DNA of 64,000 nucleotides from Peteryoungia wuzhouensis (GCF_003205195.1 NZ_QJRY01000002.1:62001-126000); one strand, 5' to 3'; positions 1 through 10,148 are shown, counted from the first letter of the stretch. Notes: generated from the sequence alone by a model not told the origin. Numbers and translations: made by a program.

Positions 1-204
1 ATCTTGAAGCACCAACCGGTAGACCCGTCCTTCACGGGCGGCAGCTGGCAGGTCCCCACGTCGTAACGCCTCTCTTGCGCGGTCTAGTTTCCGGATATCG
101 TCAAGACCAACAGAGGGACCCCAAGACCCGGCAACGTCATCCAGAGCAACCGACACCTCAACAGCGAGATCTCCCTCCCGGACCATTTGCAACGTCGTCG
201 TCAT
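1..204 (-). CDS. Partial protein, likely partner of the DUF4258 gene (antitoxin-like)
   Basis: An open frame starts at an ATG (complement 204-202) and stays open for 68 codons to the window edge, so the C-terminus is missing. Its ATG overlaps the TGA of the upstream DUF4258 gene in an ATGA arrangement, which points to translational coupling. The visible part begins MTTTLQMVREGDL and is rich in charged residues (LDDIRKLDRAREALRRGD); no signal peptide or membrane segment is seen. I do not recognise the family. DUF4258 proteins are often paired with small DNA-binding antitoxins, and the C-terminal part that could show a helix-turn-helix lies outside the window. The antitoxin role is inference from position only. 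Confidence 0.6.
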   Translation of the reverse strand, partial: MTTTLQMVREGDLAVEVSVALDDVAGSWGPSVGLDDIRKLDRAREALRRGDLPAAAREGRVYRLVLQD

Positions 205-527
205 TTCACAATCCTCCGCGAGAAATGATCCGTCCATCGACTGGGATCAGGACGATAGGCCGTCACCAAGACGGCAGGCTCTTGCGCTGCTGCAGGAAGG
301 CCCCAAACCAGATGGATCGGCATTCCATTTTCATCGAGCTGCAACACGAGTACCGCAGGTCCTTTGAAGTAATCAGGGTAATCTTCGACCAGCACAGCTC
401 CAGAAATTCCGTCAATCAGCGGCTCAATCAAAATACCATCATTGACCAGCTTCTGTAACGCATGAGCGGAAACCCTTAGCTTCTTGTCGCCGATCAGGCG
501 GACAATTCGCTGAAGTGTTCCGCTCAT
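201..527 (-). CDS. DUF4258 domain protein, toxin-like
   Basis: This 108-residue protein has the small all-in-one DUF4258 layout: an N-terminal helix with SAHALQKL, then the GAVLVEDYPDYFKGPAVLVLQ strand region and a C-terminal segment ending in VTAYRPDPSRWTDHF. In this family a conserved His early in the chain and the VTAYxPDPxxW ending are typical. DUF4258 proteins resemble RelE/BrnT-like toxins and occur in two-gene toxin-antitoxin modules; no activity can be read from the sequence. It lies only 4 bp from the end of uvrA, on the same strand and upstream of its partner (ATGA overlap at 201-204). The toxin role is inferred from family and gene pairing. Confidence 0.75.
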   Translation of the reverse strand: MSGTLQRIVRLIGDKKLRVSAHALQKLVNDGILIEPLIDGISGAVLVEDYPDYFKGPAVLVLQLDENGMPIHLVWGLPAAAQEPAVLVTAYRPDPSRWTDHFSRRIVK

Positions 528-531
528 ATCT

Positions 532-3453
532 TCACTCCGCCGCCTGAACCTTCTTCACCGGCCGCCGCTGCAACAGCTCCTTGAGGAACTGCCCGGTATA
601 GGACGCCTCGACCTTCACCACCTCTTCCGGCGTACCCTGGGCCACGATCTGGCCGCCGCCATCGCCGCCCTCAGGGCCGAAGTCGAGGATATAGTCGGCC
701 GTCTTGATGACCTCGAGATTGTGTTCGATGACGACGACACTGTTCCCCTGGTTCACCAGTTCCTGCAGCATTTCCAGAAGCTTGGCGACGTCATGGAAAT
801 GCAGCCCCGTCGTCGGCTCGTCGAGAATGTAGAGCGTGCGGCCGGTCGAGCGCTTCGACAGTTCCTTTGCAAGCTTGACGCGCTGCGCCTCGCCGCCCGA
901 CAGCGTATTCGCCTGCTGGCCGACCTTGATATAGCCAAGGCCGACATCGAACAGAGCCTGCAGCTTGTCGCGCACCGCCGGCACCGCCTGGAAGAACTCG
1001 ACACCTTCCTCGACCGTCATGTCGAGCACGTCGGCAATCGACTTGCCCTTGAAGGTGACGTCGAGCGTCTCGCGATTGTAGCGCTTGCCGTGGCAGACGT
1101 CGCAGGTGACATAGACATCCGGCAGGAAGTGCATCTCGATCTTGATCACGCCATCGCCCTGGCAGGCTTCGCAGCGGCCACCCTTGACGTTGAACGAGAA
1201 GCGACCGGCCTGATAGCCGCGTGCCTTGGCCTCCGGAAGCCCGGTGAACCAGTCGCGGATCGGCGTAAACGCACCCGTATACGTCGCCGGGTTGGAGCGC
1301 GGCGTGCGCCCGATCGGCGACTGGTCGATATCGATCACCTTGTCGATGAATTCGAAACCGTCGATGCGCTCGTGTTCGGCCGGGTTTTCGCGAGCCCCCA
1401 TGACGCGGCGGGCGGCCGCCTTGTAGAGCGTCTCGATCAGGAAGGTCGACTTGCCGCCGCCCGACACACCCGTCACTGCCGTGAACACGCCAAGCGGAAT
1501 GGCCGCCGTGACGTTTTTCAGGTTGTTGCCCTTGGCCCCGACCACCTTGATCTGCTGGCCCTTCTTCGGCTTGCGCCGCTGGGCGGGAACACTGACCCCC
1601 ATCTCGCCCGTCAGGTACCTGCCGGTCAGTGATTTCGGATTGGCCATGATATCCTGCGGCGAACCCTGCGCGATCACCTGGCCACCATGAATGCCGGCCG
1701 CCGGCCCGATATCGACGACATAGTCGGCCGTCAGGATCGCATCTTCGTCATGTTCGACAACGATCACGGTATTGCCGATGTCGCGCAGGTGCTTCAGCGT
1801 CTCAAGCAGCCGCGCATTGTCACGCTGATGCAGGCCGATCGATGGTTCGTCGAGCACGTAGAGAACACCCGTCAGGCCCGAGCCGATCTGCGATGCGAGA
1901 CGAATGCGCTGGCTCTCGCCGCCCGACAGCGTGCCGGAATTGCGCGACATCGAGAGATAGTCGAGCCCAACATCGTTGAGGAAGCGCAGGCGCTCGCGGA
2001 TCTCCTTCAGGATGCGGACCGCGATCTCGTTCTGCTTGTCGGTGAGCTTCGCCGGCAGGTCTTCGAACCACGAACCCGCATTGCGGATCGCCATCTCGGT
2101 GACCTGGCCGATATGCAGGCCGTTGATCTTGACCGCCAGCGCCTCGGGCTTCAGGCGAAAACCGTTGCAGGCCGGGCAGGGGGCCGCCGACATGAAGCGC
2201 TCGATCTCCTCGCGCGCCCAGGCGCTGTCGGTCTCCTTCCAGCGCCGCTCGAGGTTCGGCACGATGCCCTCGAAGGTCTTGGTCGTGGTGTAGGAGCGCG
2301 CGCCGTCGGCGTAATGGAAGTCGATCTTCTCCTCGGTGCCGTGCAGGATTGCCTTCTGTGCGGCGTCCGACAGCTCCGACCACTTGTTCGTCAGCTTGAA
2401 TCCGAAGGCCTTGCCGAGTGCCTCGAGCGTCTGGTTGTAGTAGGGCGAGCTGGACTTGGCCCAGGGCGCGATGGCCCCGTCATTCAGCTTGCGATGCACT
2501 TCCGGCACGATCAGCGCCTCGTCGATCTTCTGCTGACTGCCGAGACCGTCGCAGGTCGGGCAAGCGCCGAAGGGATTGTTGAAGGAAAAGAGCCGCGGCT
2601 CGATTTCCGGAATGGTGAAGCCGGAGACCGGGCAGGCGAATTTCTCCGAGAAGAGAACCCGCTCATGCGTCTCGTTGAGTGACTTGTTGGCGGAGCCACC
2701 GGCCGAAGTCTCCTCCGGCGGCAGCGGCTTGTCGGCATATTCGGCAACCGCCAACCCATCGGCGAGCCGCAAACACGTCTCCAGACTGTCCGCCAGACGG
2801 CTGGCGATATCCGGACGCACCACCACACGATCCACGACCACGTCGATATCATGCTTGTATTTCTTGTCGAGCGTCGGCGCTTCGGCGATCTCGTAGAACT
2901 GCCCGTCGATCTTGACGCGCTGGAAACCCTTCTTCATCAGCTCGGCGAGTTCTTTTTTGTACTCGCCCTTGCGGCCGCGGATCATCGGCGCAAGAATATA
3001 AAGGCGCGTGCCTTCCTCCAGCGCCAGGATCCGGTCGACCATCTGGCTGACCGTCTGGCTCTCGATCGGCAGGCCCGTTGCCGGCGAATAGGGCACGCCA
3101 ACGCGCGCGAACAGCAGGCGCATATAGTCGTAGATCTCGGTGACCGTGCCAACCGTCGAGCGCGGGTTGCGCGAGGTCGTCTTCTGCTCGATCGAGATCG
3201 CAGGCGACAGACCCTCGATCTGGTCGACGTCGGGCTTCTGCATCATTTCGAGGAACTGCCGCGCATAGGCCGACAGGCTCTCTACATAACGCCGCTGCCC
3301 TTCGGCATAGATCGTGTCGAAGGCGAGCGACGACTTGCCGGAGCCGGAAAGCCCCGTCATCACGATCAGGCTGTTGCGCGGCAGATCGAGGTCGATGCCC
3401 TTCAGATTGTGCTCGCGCGCGCCACGGATGGAAATGGTCTTGAGTTCGCTCAT
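532..3453 (-). CDS. uvrA: Excinuclease ABC subunit A
   Basis: UvrA is the damage-sensing ATPase of nucleotide excision repair; as a dimer it loads UvrB on lesions. The 973-residue length is normal. It starts [19 protein letters not shown], with the first Walker A GLSGSGKS at residues 34-41, a zinc module with paired cysteines in CPVSGFT...CPTCDG, an ABC signature LSGGESQR, the second Walker [10 protein letters not shown], the second zinc module CEACQGDG...CDVCHGKR, and a second signature [12 protein letters not shown] followed by [10 protein letters not shown] LexA-type box lies 142 bp upstream (3595-3609), so SOS induction is expected. Divergent from ssb, as in many Alphaproteobacteria. Confidence 0.99.
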   Translation of the reverse strand: MSELKTISIRGAREHNLKGIDLDLPRNSLIVMTGLSGSGKSSLAFDTIYAEGQRRYVESLSAYARQFLEMMQKPDVDQIEGLSPAISIEQKTTSRNPRSTVGTVTEIYDYMRLLFARVGVPYSPATGLPIESQTVSQMVDRILALEEGTRLYILAPMIRGRKGEYKKELAELMKKGFQRVKIDGQFYEIAEAPTLDKKYKHDIDVVVDRVVVRPDIASRLADSLETCLRLADGLAVAEYADKPLPPEETSAGGSANKSLNETHERVLFSEKFACPVSGFTIPEIEPRLFSFNNPFGACPTCDGLGSQQKIDEALIVPEVHRKLNDGAIAPWAKSSSPYYNQTLEALGKAFGFKLTNKWSELSDAAQKAILHGTEEKIDFHYADGARSYTTTKTFEGIVPNLERRWKETDSAWAREEIERFMSAAPCPACNGFRLKPEALAVKINGLHIGQVTEMAIRNAGSWFEDLPAKLTDKQNEIAVRILKEIRERLRFLNDVGLDYLSMSRNSGTLSGGESQRIRLASQIGSGLTGVLYVLDEPSIGLHQRDNARLLETLKHLRDIGNTVIVVEHDEDAILTADYVVDIGPAAGIHGGQVIAQGSPQDIMANPKSLTGRYLTGEMGVSVPAQRRKPKKGQQIKVVGAKGNNLKNVTAAIPLGVFTAVTGVSGGGKSTFLIETLYKAAARRVMGARENPAEHERIDGFEFIDKVIDIDQSPIGRTPRSNPATYTGAFTPIRDWFTGLPEAKARGYQAGRFSFNVKGGRCEACQGDGVIKIEMHFLPDVYVTCDVCHGKRYNRETLDVTFKGKSIADVLDMTVEEGVEFFQAVPAVRDKLQALFDVGLGYIKVGQQANTLSGGEAQRVKLAKELSKRSTGRTLYILDEPTTGLHFHDVAKLLEMLQELVNQGNSVVVIEHNLEVIKTADYILDFGPEGGDGGGQIVAQGTPEEVVKVEASYTGQFLKELLQRRPVKKVQAAE

Positions 3454-3594
3454 GTCAGGCTCTGATCGGCAAAGGGAAGGGGACTGTTCCTGGGAGAACT
3501 GTCCTTATGTAGTCAACGATGGCCCCGAGTCGAGGCGGAAGAGGCAGTCACTGCGGAATTTCGATTCTGTTGACAGGATCATACGGAAATACTA

Positions 3595-3609
3595 GAACAA
3601 ATAAAGAAC
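3595..3609. promoter_or_regulatory. LexA (SOS) box between uvrA and ssb
   Basis: The sequence GAACAAATAAAGAAC is an exact GAAC-N7-GAAC direct repeat, the LexA-binding consensus of Alphaproteobacteria (GTTC-N7-GTTC read on the uvrA strand). It sits in the 280-bp divergent region between uvrA and ssb, both DNA-repair genes known to be SOS-regulated in this class. It is 125 bp from the ssb start and 142 bp from the uvrA start. Confidence 0.85.
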
Positions 3610-3733
3610 ATTTTTCAGCGACCCACATTCTGTGGATTACAGTCCCGAAGCGCCCATTCGCGCCAGCGATGGGATAAGGTGCAAATTGATTGAAGTTTGA
3701 ACGCCGCGGCGGCGCGGCAGTAAGGTGAGTGTC

Positions 3734-4276
3734 ATGGCAGGTAGCGTCAACAAGGTCATTCTGATCGGCAATCTCGGTGCCGATCCCGAAATTCGCCGGA
3801 CCCAGGACGGCCGGCCGATCGCCAATCTGCGCATCGCGACGTCGGAAAGCTGGCGCGACAAGAACAGCGGCGAGCGCAAGGAAAAGACCGAGTGGCACCA
3901 GGTCGTCATCTTCAACGAAGGCCTGTGCAAGGTTGCCGAACAGTATCTGAAGAAGGGATCGACGGTGTATGTCGAGGGCCAGCTTCAGACCCGCAAGTGG
4001 CAGGACCAGAACGGCAATGATCGGTATTCGACCGAAGTCGTCCTGCAGGGCTTCAACGGCAACCTGACCATGCTCGGCGGCCGTGGCGACGGCGCTGGAG
4101 GCGCGCGTGGCGGGAACGACTTCGGCGGCGCCGATTACGGCAGCGGTGGCGGATATGACGGTGGCTACGGCGCTCCGGCCCCCTCGCGCGGCGGCTCGGC
4201 TGGCGGCGCAAGCCGTGGCGGCAGCGCCCCATCGGGTGGCTTTTCGCGCGACCTGGATGACGACATCCCGTTCTGA
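3734..4276 (+). CDS. ssb: Single-stranded DNA-binding protein
   Basis: SSB coats single-stranded DNA during replication and repair. The protein of 180 residues has the N-terminal OB fold ([20 protein letters not shown], then WHQVVIF and STVYVEGQL), a long Gly/Ser-rich flexible linker from about residue 115, and the canonical acidic partner-binding tip DDDIPF. The ATG at 3734 is chosen because AAGG lies 8-12 bases before it; a GTG three codons upstream is in frame but would overlap that ribosome-binding site. A LexA box lies upstream and a strong terminator follows at 4299. Confidence 0.98.
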   Translation: MAGSVNKVILIGNLGADPEIRRTQDGRPIANLRIATSESWRDKNSGERKEKTEWHQVVIFNEGLCKVAEQYLKKGSTVYVEGQLQTRKWQDQNGNDRYSTEVVLQGFNGNLTMLGGRGDGAGGARGGNDFGGADYGSGGGYDGGYGAPAPSRGGSAGGASRGGSAPSGGFSRDLDDDIPF

Positions 4277-4298
4277 TCTGAGCCGATCGGCATTTTCC

Positions 4299-4321
4299 AA
4301 GGGAGCTTCGGCTCCCTTTTT
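4299..4321 (+). terminator. Rho-independent terminator of ssb
   Basis: A perfect GGGAGC/GCTCCC stem closed by a TTCG tetraloop and followed by five T residues, 22 bp after the ssb stop codon. The adjoining AA at 4299 extends the pairing into the T tract, so it could also act on the opposite strand. Confidence 0.9.
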
Positions 4322-4421
4322 CGTGCCGGAATGATCATGCCGGCTGCCGGCAGGAGAAGCATGGTCCTGTCGTAATTCTGGAATTAGGCAATTGCCGAAA
4401 GGGGCGCCTCTCCTCGGAGCT

Positions 4422-5051
4422 TCAGGCGCCGAAGGCCGATTTGATCCCGTCGACGACGAACTGGACGGAAAGGGCGGCCAGAAGCACGCCGAGCAGGCGG
4501 GTGAGCAAGGCGCGGCCGGTAACGCCGAGGAAGCGATTGAGCCGGTCTGCGAGGAAGAGCGAGACGAAAACCAGTCCAAGGACGGCGCCGATCACCATGA
4601 TCAGCTGCAGTTTTCCGAGCCATCCCTCCATGGTCCCGGAGATCAGCACGGTCGCTGAAATGGCCCCCGGGCCGGCGATCAAGGGAATGGCGAGCGGGAA
4701 AACCGCGAGATTGTGAATGTGATCCTTGGTAATGGCGTCACCGGTCGTCTTTTCCTTGCGTTCGTTGCGCTTCTCGAAAATCATCTCGAAGGCGATGGCA
4801 AACAGCATCAGGCCGCCGGCAATCCGGAAGGCGCCCATCGAGATCCCGAGCGCGCCGAGGATGCTGGCGCCGAACAGCGCAAAGACCGTCAGGATGGCAA
4901 ACCCCATCACCGCGCCGCGCACGGCCACCTGCTGGCGCTGCGCCTGGTTCATGCCCTGGGTCAGTCCGAGGAATAGCGGCGCCAGCCCCGGCGGGTCGAC
5001 GGTGACCAGCAGGGTGGTGAGCGCGCTGATCATGGTTTCGGTACCGGCCAT
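4422..5051 (-). CDS. MarC family integral membrane protein
   Basis: Inner-membrane protein of 209 residues with six predicted hydrophobic segments and the MarC-family opening TLLVTVDPPGLAPLFLGLTQGM, where the DPPG motif in the first helix is characteristic. Later segments include MLFAIAFEMIFEKR and AVFPLAIPLIAGPGAISATV. The family (MarC/YhgN) was once linked to antibiotic resistance but its substrate is unknown. AAGGAG lies upstream; the ATG at 5051 gives a 7-base spacing, the adjacent ATG at 5054 only 4, so either may be used. A longer in-frame extension upstream has no ribosome-binding site and is rich in Arg, so I exclude it. Confidence 0.93.
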   Translation of the reverse strand: MAGTETMISALTTLLVTVDPPGLAPLFLGLTQGMNQAQRQQVAVRGAVMGFAILTVFALFGASILGALGISMGAFRIAGGLMLFAIAFEMIFEKRNERKEKTTGDAITKDHIHNLAVFPLAIPLIAGPGAISATVLISGTMEGWLGKLQLIMVIGAVLGLVFVSLFLADRLNRFLGVTGRALLTRLLGVLLAALSVQFVVDGIKSAFGA

Positions 5052-5245
5052 CATGGGTCTCCTTGCAGATTGGCGACCATAAAGGCAAAGCCGGCTCCGG
5101 CTGGCAAGAGACCGGCTTGCCCTAATATGCCGAATGCCTTTGCGTGGCCGCAAAAGCCTGTTTATAACCCGGGTCAAAATTGGCGCATTCGCGCCTGTTC
5201 CGCTATAAAATCCCCAGTGATTCCGAACAGAGATCGTGACCTGAT

Positions 5246-8065
5246 TTGACTGAGCAAAGCACTCCCGGCGGCGGCAAGTTCCCGTCCGACATCCAGCCGA
5301 TTTCCATCATGGAGGAAATGCAGCGGTCGTATCTCGATTACGCCATGAGCGTCATCGTGAGCCGCGCCCTTCCGGACGTCCGTGACGGATTGAAACCGGT
5401 GCATCGACGCATCCTTTACGGGATGAACGAGCTGGGCCTCGACTGGAACAAGAAATACGTCAAGAGCGCCCGCGTCACCGGTGACGTCATGGGTAAGTAT
5501 CACCCGCATGGCGATGCCGCGATCTACGACGCGCTCGCCCGTATGGCGCAGCCGTGGTCGCTGCGTATGCCGCTGATCGACGGCCAGGGCAATTTCGGTT
5601 CGGTTGATGGTGATCCGCCGGCCGCCCAGCGTTACACGGAATGCCGCCTGCAGAAGGTGTCGCATGCACTGCTCGACGACCTGGACAAGGAAACCGTCGA
5701 CTTCCGCGACAACTACGACGGCACGATGTCGGAGCCGGTGGTCGTTCCTGCCAAGTTCCCGAACCTGCTGGTCAACGGCGCCGGTGGCATCGCGGTCGGC
5801 ATGGCGACGAACATTCCGCCGCACAATCTCGTTGAAGTCCTCGACGGCTGCACGGCCCTCATCGACAACCCGGCGATCGAACTGCCGGAACTGATGCAGA
5901 TCATCCCCGGTCCCGACTTCCCGACCGGCGCGATGATCCTGGGCCGCTCGGGCATCCGCTCGGCTTACGAGACAGGCCGAGGCTCTGTCATCCAGCGCGG
6001 CGTCGCCCGCGTCGAGCCGATGCGCGGCGACCGCGAGCAGATCATCATCACCGAGATCCCCTATCAGGTGAACAAGGCGACGATGATCGAGAAGATGGCC
6101 GAGCTGGTGCGTGAAAAGCGCATCGAAGGCATCTCCGACCTGCGTGACGAGTCCGACCGTGACGGCTACCGCGTCGTCATCGAGTTGAAGCGCGATGCCA
6201 ATGCCGATGTCATCCTGAACCAGCTTTATCGCTACACGCCGCTGCAGACCTCCTTCGGCTGCAATATGGTGGCGCTGAACGGCGGCAAGCCGGAACAGCT
6301 GACCCTGCTCGACATGCTCAGGGCCTTTGTCACCTTCCGCGAGGAAGTGGTCAGCCGCCGCACGAAATACCTACTGCGCAAGGCGCGCGAACGCGCCCAT
6401 GTCTTGGTGGGTCTGGCGATCGCCGTCGCCAATATCGATGAAGTCATTGCGCTGATCCGCAAGGCGCCGGATCCGGCAACCGCCCGCGAGCAGCTGATGA
6501 CGCGCCGCTGGCCGGCCCATGACGTGGAAGCGCTGATCCGCCTGATCGACGACCCGCGCCACCGGATCAACGAGGACCTGACCTACAATCTCTCGGAAGA
6601 GCAGGCCCGCGCCATCCTCGAACTGCGTCTTGCTCGCCTGACCGCTCTCGGTCGCGATGAAATCGACGAGGAACTGAACAAGATCGGCGCCGAGATTTCG
6701 GATTATCTCGACATCCTGTCGTCGCGCGTCCGCATCCAGACCATCGTCAAGGACGAGTTTGCCGCGATCCGCGACGAATTCGGCACCCCGCGCCGCACCC
6801 AGATCGTCGAAGGCGGTCCTGACATGGACGACGAGGATCTGATCGCCCGCGAAGACATGGTCGTCACCGTGTCCCATGCCGGCTATATCAAGCGCGTCCC
6901 GCTCACCACCTATCGCGCCCAGCGTCGCGGCGGCAAGGGCCGCTCCGGCATGACGATGAAGGACGAGGATTTCGCCACCCGTCTGTTCGTCGCCAACACC
7001 CATACTCCGGTGCTGTTCTTCTCCTCGCGTGGCATCGTCTACAAGGAAAAGGTCTGGCGCCTGCCGATCGGCACGCCGACCTCGCGCGGCAAGGCGATGA
7101 TCAACATGTTCCCGCTGGAACCCGGCGAGCGCATCACCTCGATCATGCCGCTGCCCGAGGACGAGACGAGCTGGCAGAACCTCGACGTCATGTTCTCGAC
7201 GACCCGCGGCACGGTGCGCCGCAACAAGCTGTCCGACTTCATCCAGGTCAACCGCAACGGCAAGATCGCGATGAAGCTCGAGGAAGAGGGCGACGAGATC
7301 CTCGGCGTCGAAACCTGCACCGAGCATGACGACGTGTTGCTGACGACGGCCCTCGGCCAGGCAATCCGCTTCCCGGTCGATGAGGTCCGCGTCTTTGCCG
7401 GCCGCAACTCGATCGGTGTCCGTGGTCTGACGCTCGCCGAAACCGACCGTCTGATCTCGATGACCATTCTCGGCCATGTCGATGCCGAGCCGTGGGAGCG
7501 TGCAGCCTACCTGAAGCGCTCTGCCGTCGAACGTCGCGCGAGCGGCGTTGATGAAGACGATATCGCGCTGGTCGGCGAGGAAGTCGTCGAAGAGGGCGAG
7601 CTCTCGGAAGACCGCTATCAGGAACTCAAGGCCCGCGAGCAGTTCGTGCTCACCGTCTCGGTCAAGGGTTTCGGCAAGCGCTCGTCGTCCTACGATTTCC
7701 GCACCTCGGGCCGTGGCGGCAAGGGCATCCGTGCCACCGACACCTCGAAGACGGCGGAAATCGGCGAACTGGTCGCCGCCTTCCCGGTCGAAGAAAAGGA
7801 CCAGCTGATGCTGGTCTCCGACGGCGGCCAGCTGATCCGCGTGCCGGTCAACGGCATCCGCATCGCCAGCCGCGCGACGAAGGGTGTCACCATCTTCTCC
7901 ACAGCCAAGGACGAGAAGGTCGTCTCCGTCGAACGCATCAGCGAGCCGGAAGGCGAGGATGAAGTGGTTGAAGGCGAAGCCGTCGCAGAGGCCGGCGTCG
8001 ATGCGGGTGTCGAAACCCCGGCCGCAGGAGAGGCTGCAGGCGAGGGCGAACCCACCGCCGAGTAA
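5246..8065 (+). CDS. gyrA: DNA gyrase subunit A
   Basis: GyrA forms the breakage-reunion half of DNA gyrase, which introduces negative supercoils. The 939-residue protein starts at a TTG codon ([15 protein letters not shown]). Visible landmarks: the winged-helix region with [17 protein letters not shown] at residues 87-102, the catalytic tyrosine in [10 protein letters not shown] (Tyr130), the GyrA box [10 protein letters not shown] at the start of the C-terminal beta-pinwheel, and an acidic, Ala/Glu-rich tail. Ala91 stands where E. coli has Ser83 and Asp95 matches Asp87. No better start codon exists before the conserved core. Confidence 0.99.
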   Translation: MTEQSTPGGGKFPSDIQPISIMEEMQRSYLDYAMSVIVSRALPDVRDGLKPVHRRILYGMNELGLDWNKKYVKSARVTGDVMGKYHPHGDAAIYDALARMAQPWSLRMPLIDGQGNFGSVDGDPPAAQRYTECRLQKVSHALLDDLDKETVDFRDNYDGTMSEPVVVPAKFPNLLVNGAGGIAVGMATNIPPHNLVEVLDGCTALIDNPAIELPELMQIIPGPDFPTGAMILGRSGIRSAYETGRGSVIQRGVARVEPMRGDREQIIITEIPYQVNKATMIEKMAELVREKRIEGISDLRDESDRDGYRVVIELKRDANADVILNQLYRYTPLQTSFGCNMVALNGGKPEQLTLLDMLRAFVTFREEVVSRRTKYLLRKARERAHVLVGLAIAVANIDEVIALIRKAPDPATAREQLMTRRWPAHDVEALIRLIDDPRHRINEDLTYNLSEEQARAILELRLARLTALGRDEIDEELNKIGAEISDYLDILSSRVRIQTIVKDEFAAIRDEFGTPRRTQIVEGGPDMDDEDLIAREDMVVTVSHAGYIKRVPLTTYRAQRRGGKGRSGMTMKDEDFATRLFVANTHTPVLFFSSRGIVYKEKVWRLPIGTPTSRGKAMINMFPLEPGERITSIMPLPEDETSWQNLDVMFSTTRGTVRRNKLSDFIQVNRNGKIAMKLEEEGDEILGVETCTEHDDVLLTTALGQAIRFPVDEVRVFAGRNSIGVRGLTLAETDRLISMTILGHVDAEPWERAAYLKRSAVERRASGVDEDDIALVGEEVVEEGELSEDRYQELKAREQFVLTVSVKGFGKRSSSYDFRTSGRGGKGIRATDTSKTAEIGELVAAFPVEEKDQLMLVSDGGQLIRVPVNGIRIASRATKGVTIFSTAKDEKVVSVERISEPEGEDEVVEGEAVAEAGVDAGVETPAAGEAAGEGEPTAE

Positions 8066-8135
8066 GACAGAAGGCCGGCCTTGATCGGGCCGGCCACCCC
8101 GCCTCAATGGCGACAAGGCAGCGCTGGAACAAACG

Positions 8136-8170
8136 AAAAGCCCGCCGGACGATGTCCGAGCGGGCTTTTT
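8136..8170 (+). terminator. Rho-independent terminator after gyrA
   Basis: AAAAGCCCGC pairs with GCGGGCTTTTT around a CGGAC/GTCCG inner stem, giving a long hairpin with a T tract 70 bp after gyrA. A second GC-only hairpin (GGCCGGCC on both arms, about 8074-8095) lies closer to the stop codon but has no T tract. Confidence 0.85.
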
Positions 8171-8255
8171 GACGGAGGTATGGCATCAAGTTCGATGCGG
8201 TTTTCTGTAAGACCAGGCGTGTGGATCCACCGGCTTGACCGCTTTATATTGGGGC

Positions 8256-8390
8256 TCAGAAGGCCTTGCGGCGCTCCACCATGGCCCGGAAATCTTCGTC
8301 TTCGCGCTTCAGAGCCGTGATCGCCGATGCGACCGAGGCGACGAACATGCCACTGATCAGAGCGGCGAGTACCGTGAGCGTTACAAACAT
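8256..8390 (-). CDS. Small membrane protein (44 aa)
   Basis: A 44-residue protein starting MFVTLTVLAALISGMFVASVASAI has one hydrophobic segment over residues 2-24 and a charged cytoplasmic-looking tail (LKREDEDFRAMVERRKAF). GGGAAG lies 6 bases before the ATG. It is the last of three small leftward genes with the same plan between gyrA and coaD. The family is unknown to me. Support is the ribosome-binding site, the one-helix design and company of two similar genes. Confidence 0.55.
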   Translation of the reverse strand: MFVTLTVLAALISGMFVASVASAITALKREDEDFRAMVERRKAF

Positions 8391-8451
8391 GGTCTTCCCT
8401 TTCTTCTTCAGCGTGACGTTACGTTTCTAGCGGCGAAGATTTGATGTCCGA

Positions 8452-8604
8452 TTAATGGCCGAAGCTGTGGTAGCGGGCGGTCATCGGAGGGCCGTAAAAC
8501 TTGGCGTCGTTGCTATCCTTGACGTAGAAGGTTGCGGATGTAGCAACCATGGCAGTCATCATCATCATCCAGACGAGGTTGATCAGGGTAACTTTGTCAT
8601 GCAT
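8452..8604 (-). CDS. Small membrane protein (50 aa)
   Basis: A 50-residue protein with a hydrophobic, methionine-rich segment (LINLVWMMMMTAMVATSATFY, residues 7-27) and a polar tail rich in His, Pro and Tyr (KFYGPPMTARYHSFGH). The start has GAAGGA 8 bases upstream. The short C-terminal GPPMTARYHSFGH is not typical of a random frame. Function is unknown. It sits between two other one-helix genes on the same strand. Confidence 0.5.
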   Translation of the reverse strand: MHDKVTLINLVWMMMMTAMVATSATFYVKDSNDAKFYGPPMTARYHSFGH

Positions 8605-8688
8605 TGCGATAGTCCTTCAAAATCCGGCATTCGCTGCCGGTAAATGGTTGTGCGCGGAAATGGTTCCCCGTGCAGTGTAGGAAGTGGT

Positions 8689-8847
8689 TTACCAAACCCT
8701 GCCTGAAGTGCTCTTGAACACCTTGTTCATCTGGCGTTCATCTTCGAACTCGCGATCATGGGCCTCCATCAGGTCGCGAGCGACCGAAAGACCGAGCTCG
8801 ACCAGAAGCGAGGCGGCGAGTGCGGAGGTGATCAGGAGAACGAGCAT
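8689..8847 (-). CDS. Small membrane protein (52 aa)
   Basis: A 52-residue protein: MLVLLITSALAASLLVELGLSVA forms one membrane segment, followed by a charged tail with LMEAHDREFEDERQMNK, similar in plan to the 44-aa protein at 8256. AAGGACG precedes the ATG by 5 bases. First gene of the leftward trio between gyrA and coaD. No recognised family; could be a small stress or envelope-associated protein. Confidence 0.55.
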   Translation of the reverse strand: MLVLLITSALAASLLVELGLSVARDLMEAHDREFEDERQMNKVFKSTSGRVW

Positions 8848-9056
8848 GGGAACGTCCTTGTCGTGGTGTTGGTTTCAGGCACGATCAAGGAATAGCTTCC
8901 GCGCCCTGAAGCGGCCTTGAACATGCCATTCATCTGCCGTTCACGGCGAAGGAGCGGTAGAAAAGCGCAAGGCAAAGCCCGATAGAAGATGGCTTAGACG
9001 CTTGCGATGAAAAGCCTTCCATGACAAAAGGCGTCGAAACCAAAGATCGGGCATCC

Positions 9057-9551
9057 ATGGCAACCGCGTTCTATCCTGGCTCCTTCGATCCGATGACCAA
9101 TGGTCATCTGGATGTGCTCGTGCAGGCGCTGAACCTCGTCGATCGCCTTGTCGTCGCGATTGGGACCCATCCCGGCAAGACGCCGCTCTTTTCCTATGAT
9201 GAACGCGCAGCCCTCATCCGCGCCTCCCTGGAAGCCGTGCTGCCGGACCGGGCAGGGGACCTCGACGTCGTCTCTTTCTCCGATCTTGCCATCGATGCCG
9301 CACGGCGGGCCGGCGCGAAAATCCTGGTGCGCGGCCTGCGTGACGGCACCGATTTCAATTACGAAATGCAGATGGCAGGTATGAATGCGCAGATGGCGCC
9401 GGATCTGCAGACCGTCTTTCTGCCGGCTGCCACCGCATCCCGGCCCATAACCGCCACATTGGTCCGCCAGATCGCCGCCATGGGGGGCGATGTGCGCGCC
9501 TTCGTGCCCGGTCCGGTGCTGGCCGCCCTCAAGTCCAAGAGCGGGCGCTGA
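9057..9551 (+). CDS. coaD: Phosphopantetheine adenylyltransferase
   Basis: CoaD transfers AMP from ATP to 4'-phosphopantetheine, the fourth step of coenzyme A synthesis. From the ATG at 9057 the protein is 164 residues, the usual length for the family, and begins [20 protein letters not shown], carrying the nucleotidyltransferase (T/H)xGH motif as NGH. The [19 protein letters not shown] stretch and the late TATLVRQIA (in place of the common ISSTxxR) form the rest of the active site. An in-frame ATG at 9021 would add 12 residues with no family support. It is followed by two cyclophilin genes, queA and tgt, in the same direction. Confidence 0.97.
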   Translation: MATAFYPGSFDPMTNGHLDVLVQALNLVDRLVVAIGTHPGKTPLFSYDERAALIRASLEAVLPDRAGDLDVVSFSDLAIDAARRAGAKILVRGLRDGTDFNYEMQMAGMNAQMAPDLQTVFLPAATASRPITATLVRQIAAMGGDVRAFVPGPVLAALKSKSGR

Positions 9552-9578
9552 GCCCGCAAGTCCCGAACTGGAGTGATC

Positions 9579-10148
9579 ATGAAGCTCGTCCATATTGCCA
9601 CCGCGTTTTTTCTCGCCGTTGTCGGTTTCGGCGCCGCCCAGGCCCAGTCGAACGATGACTACCTGACCATCCAGCTGAAGGATGGCCCGGTCGTCATCCA
9701 GCTCATGCCTGAGGTCGCGCCGAAGCATGTTGCCCAGATCAAGAAGCTGGCCGCAGCAGGCGAATACGACAACGTTGCCTTCCACCGCGTGATCGAAGGC
9801 TTCATGGCCCAGACCGGTGACGTGCAGTATGGCGACATGGAAAACGGCTATGACGCCCAGCGCGCCGGCACCGGCGGATCGAATCTGCCGGACCTCCCGG
9901 CCGAATTCTCGAATGTCCCCTTTGAAAAGGGCACCGTCGGCATGGCCCGCAGCCAGGATCCGAACTCCGCCAACTCGCAGTTCTTCATCATGTTCGCCGA
10001 AGGCGGCTTCCTGAACGGCCAGTACACGGTCGTCGGCAAGGTCGTGGCCGGCATGGAATATGTCGACAAGATCAAGCGCGGCGAAGGCGGCAACGGCGAA
10101 GTGACCGATCCCGATCGCATGATCAAGGTGACGGTCGGCCGCAACTGA
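9579..10148 (+). CDS. ppiA: Exported cyclophilin-type peptidyl-prolyl isomerase
   Basis: Cyclophilin that speeds cis-trans isomerisation of proline bonds, here in the periplasm. The first 23 residues (MKLVHIATAFFLAVVGFGAAQAQ) are a signal peptide with an AQA cleavage site. The domain shows FHRVIEGFMAQTGD, the FEKGTVGMARSQDPNSANSQFFIMF core and the VVGKVVAGMEYVDKI ending. GGAG lies 5 bases before the chosen ATG at 9579. Total 189 residues. It is directly followed by a cytoplasmic paralogue, a pair typical of rhizobia. Confidence 0.96.
   Translation: MKLVHIATAFFLAVVGFGAAQAQSNDDYLTIQLKDGPVVIQLMPEVAPKHVAQIKKLAAAGEYDNVAFHRVIEGFMAQTGDVQYGDMENGYDAQRAGTGGSNLPDLPAEFSNVPFEKGTVGMARSQDPNSANSQFFIMFAEGGFLNGQYTVVGKVVAGMEYVDKIKRGEGGNGEVTDPDRMIKVTVGRN

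Noticed and set aside
8069..8100. Second terminator directly behind gyrA
   Set aside because: GGCCGGCC arms can pair but there is no T tract; the hairpin at 8136 is the better stop.
6371..8116. Long minus-strand frame opposite gyrA
   Set aside because: Antisense shadow of a clear gyrase gene; Arg/Asp/Ala-rich, no motifs.
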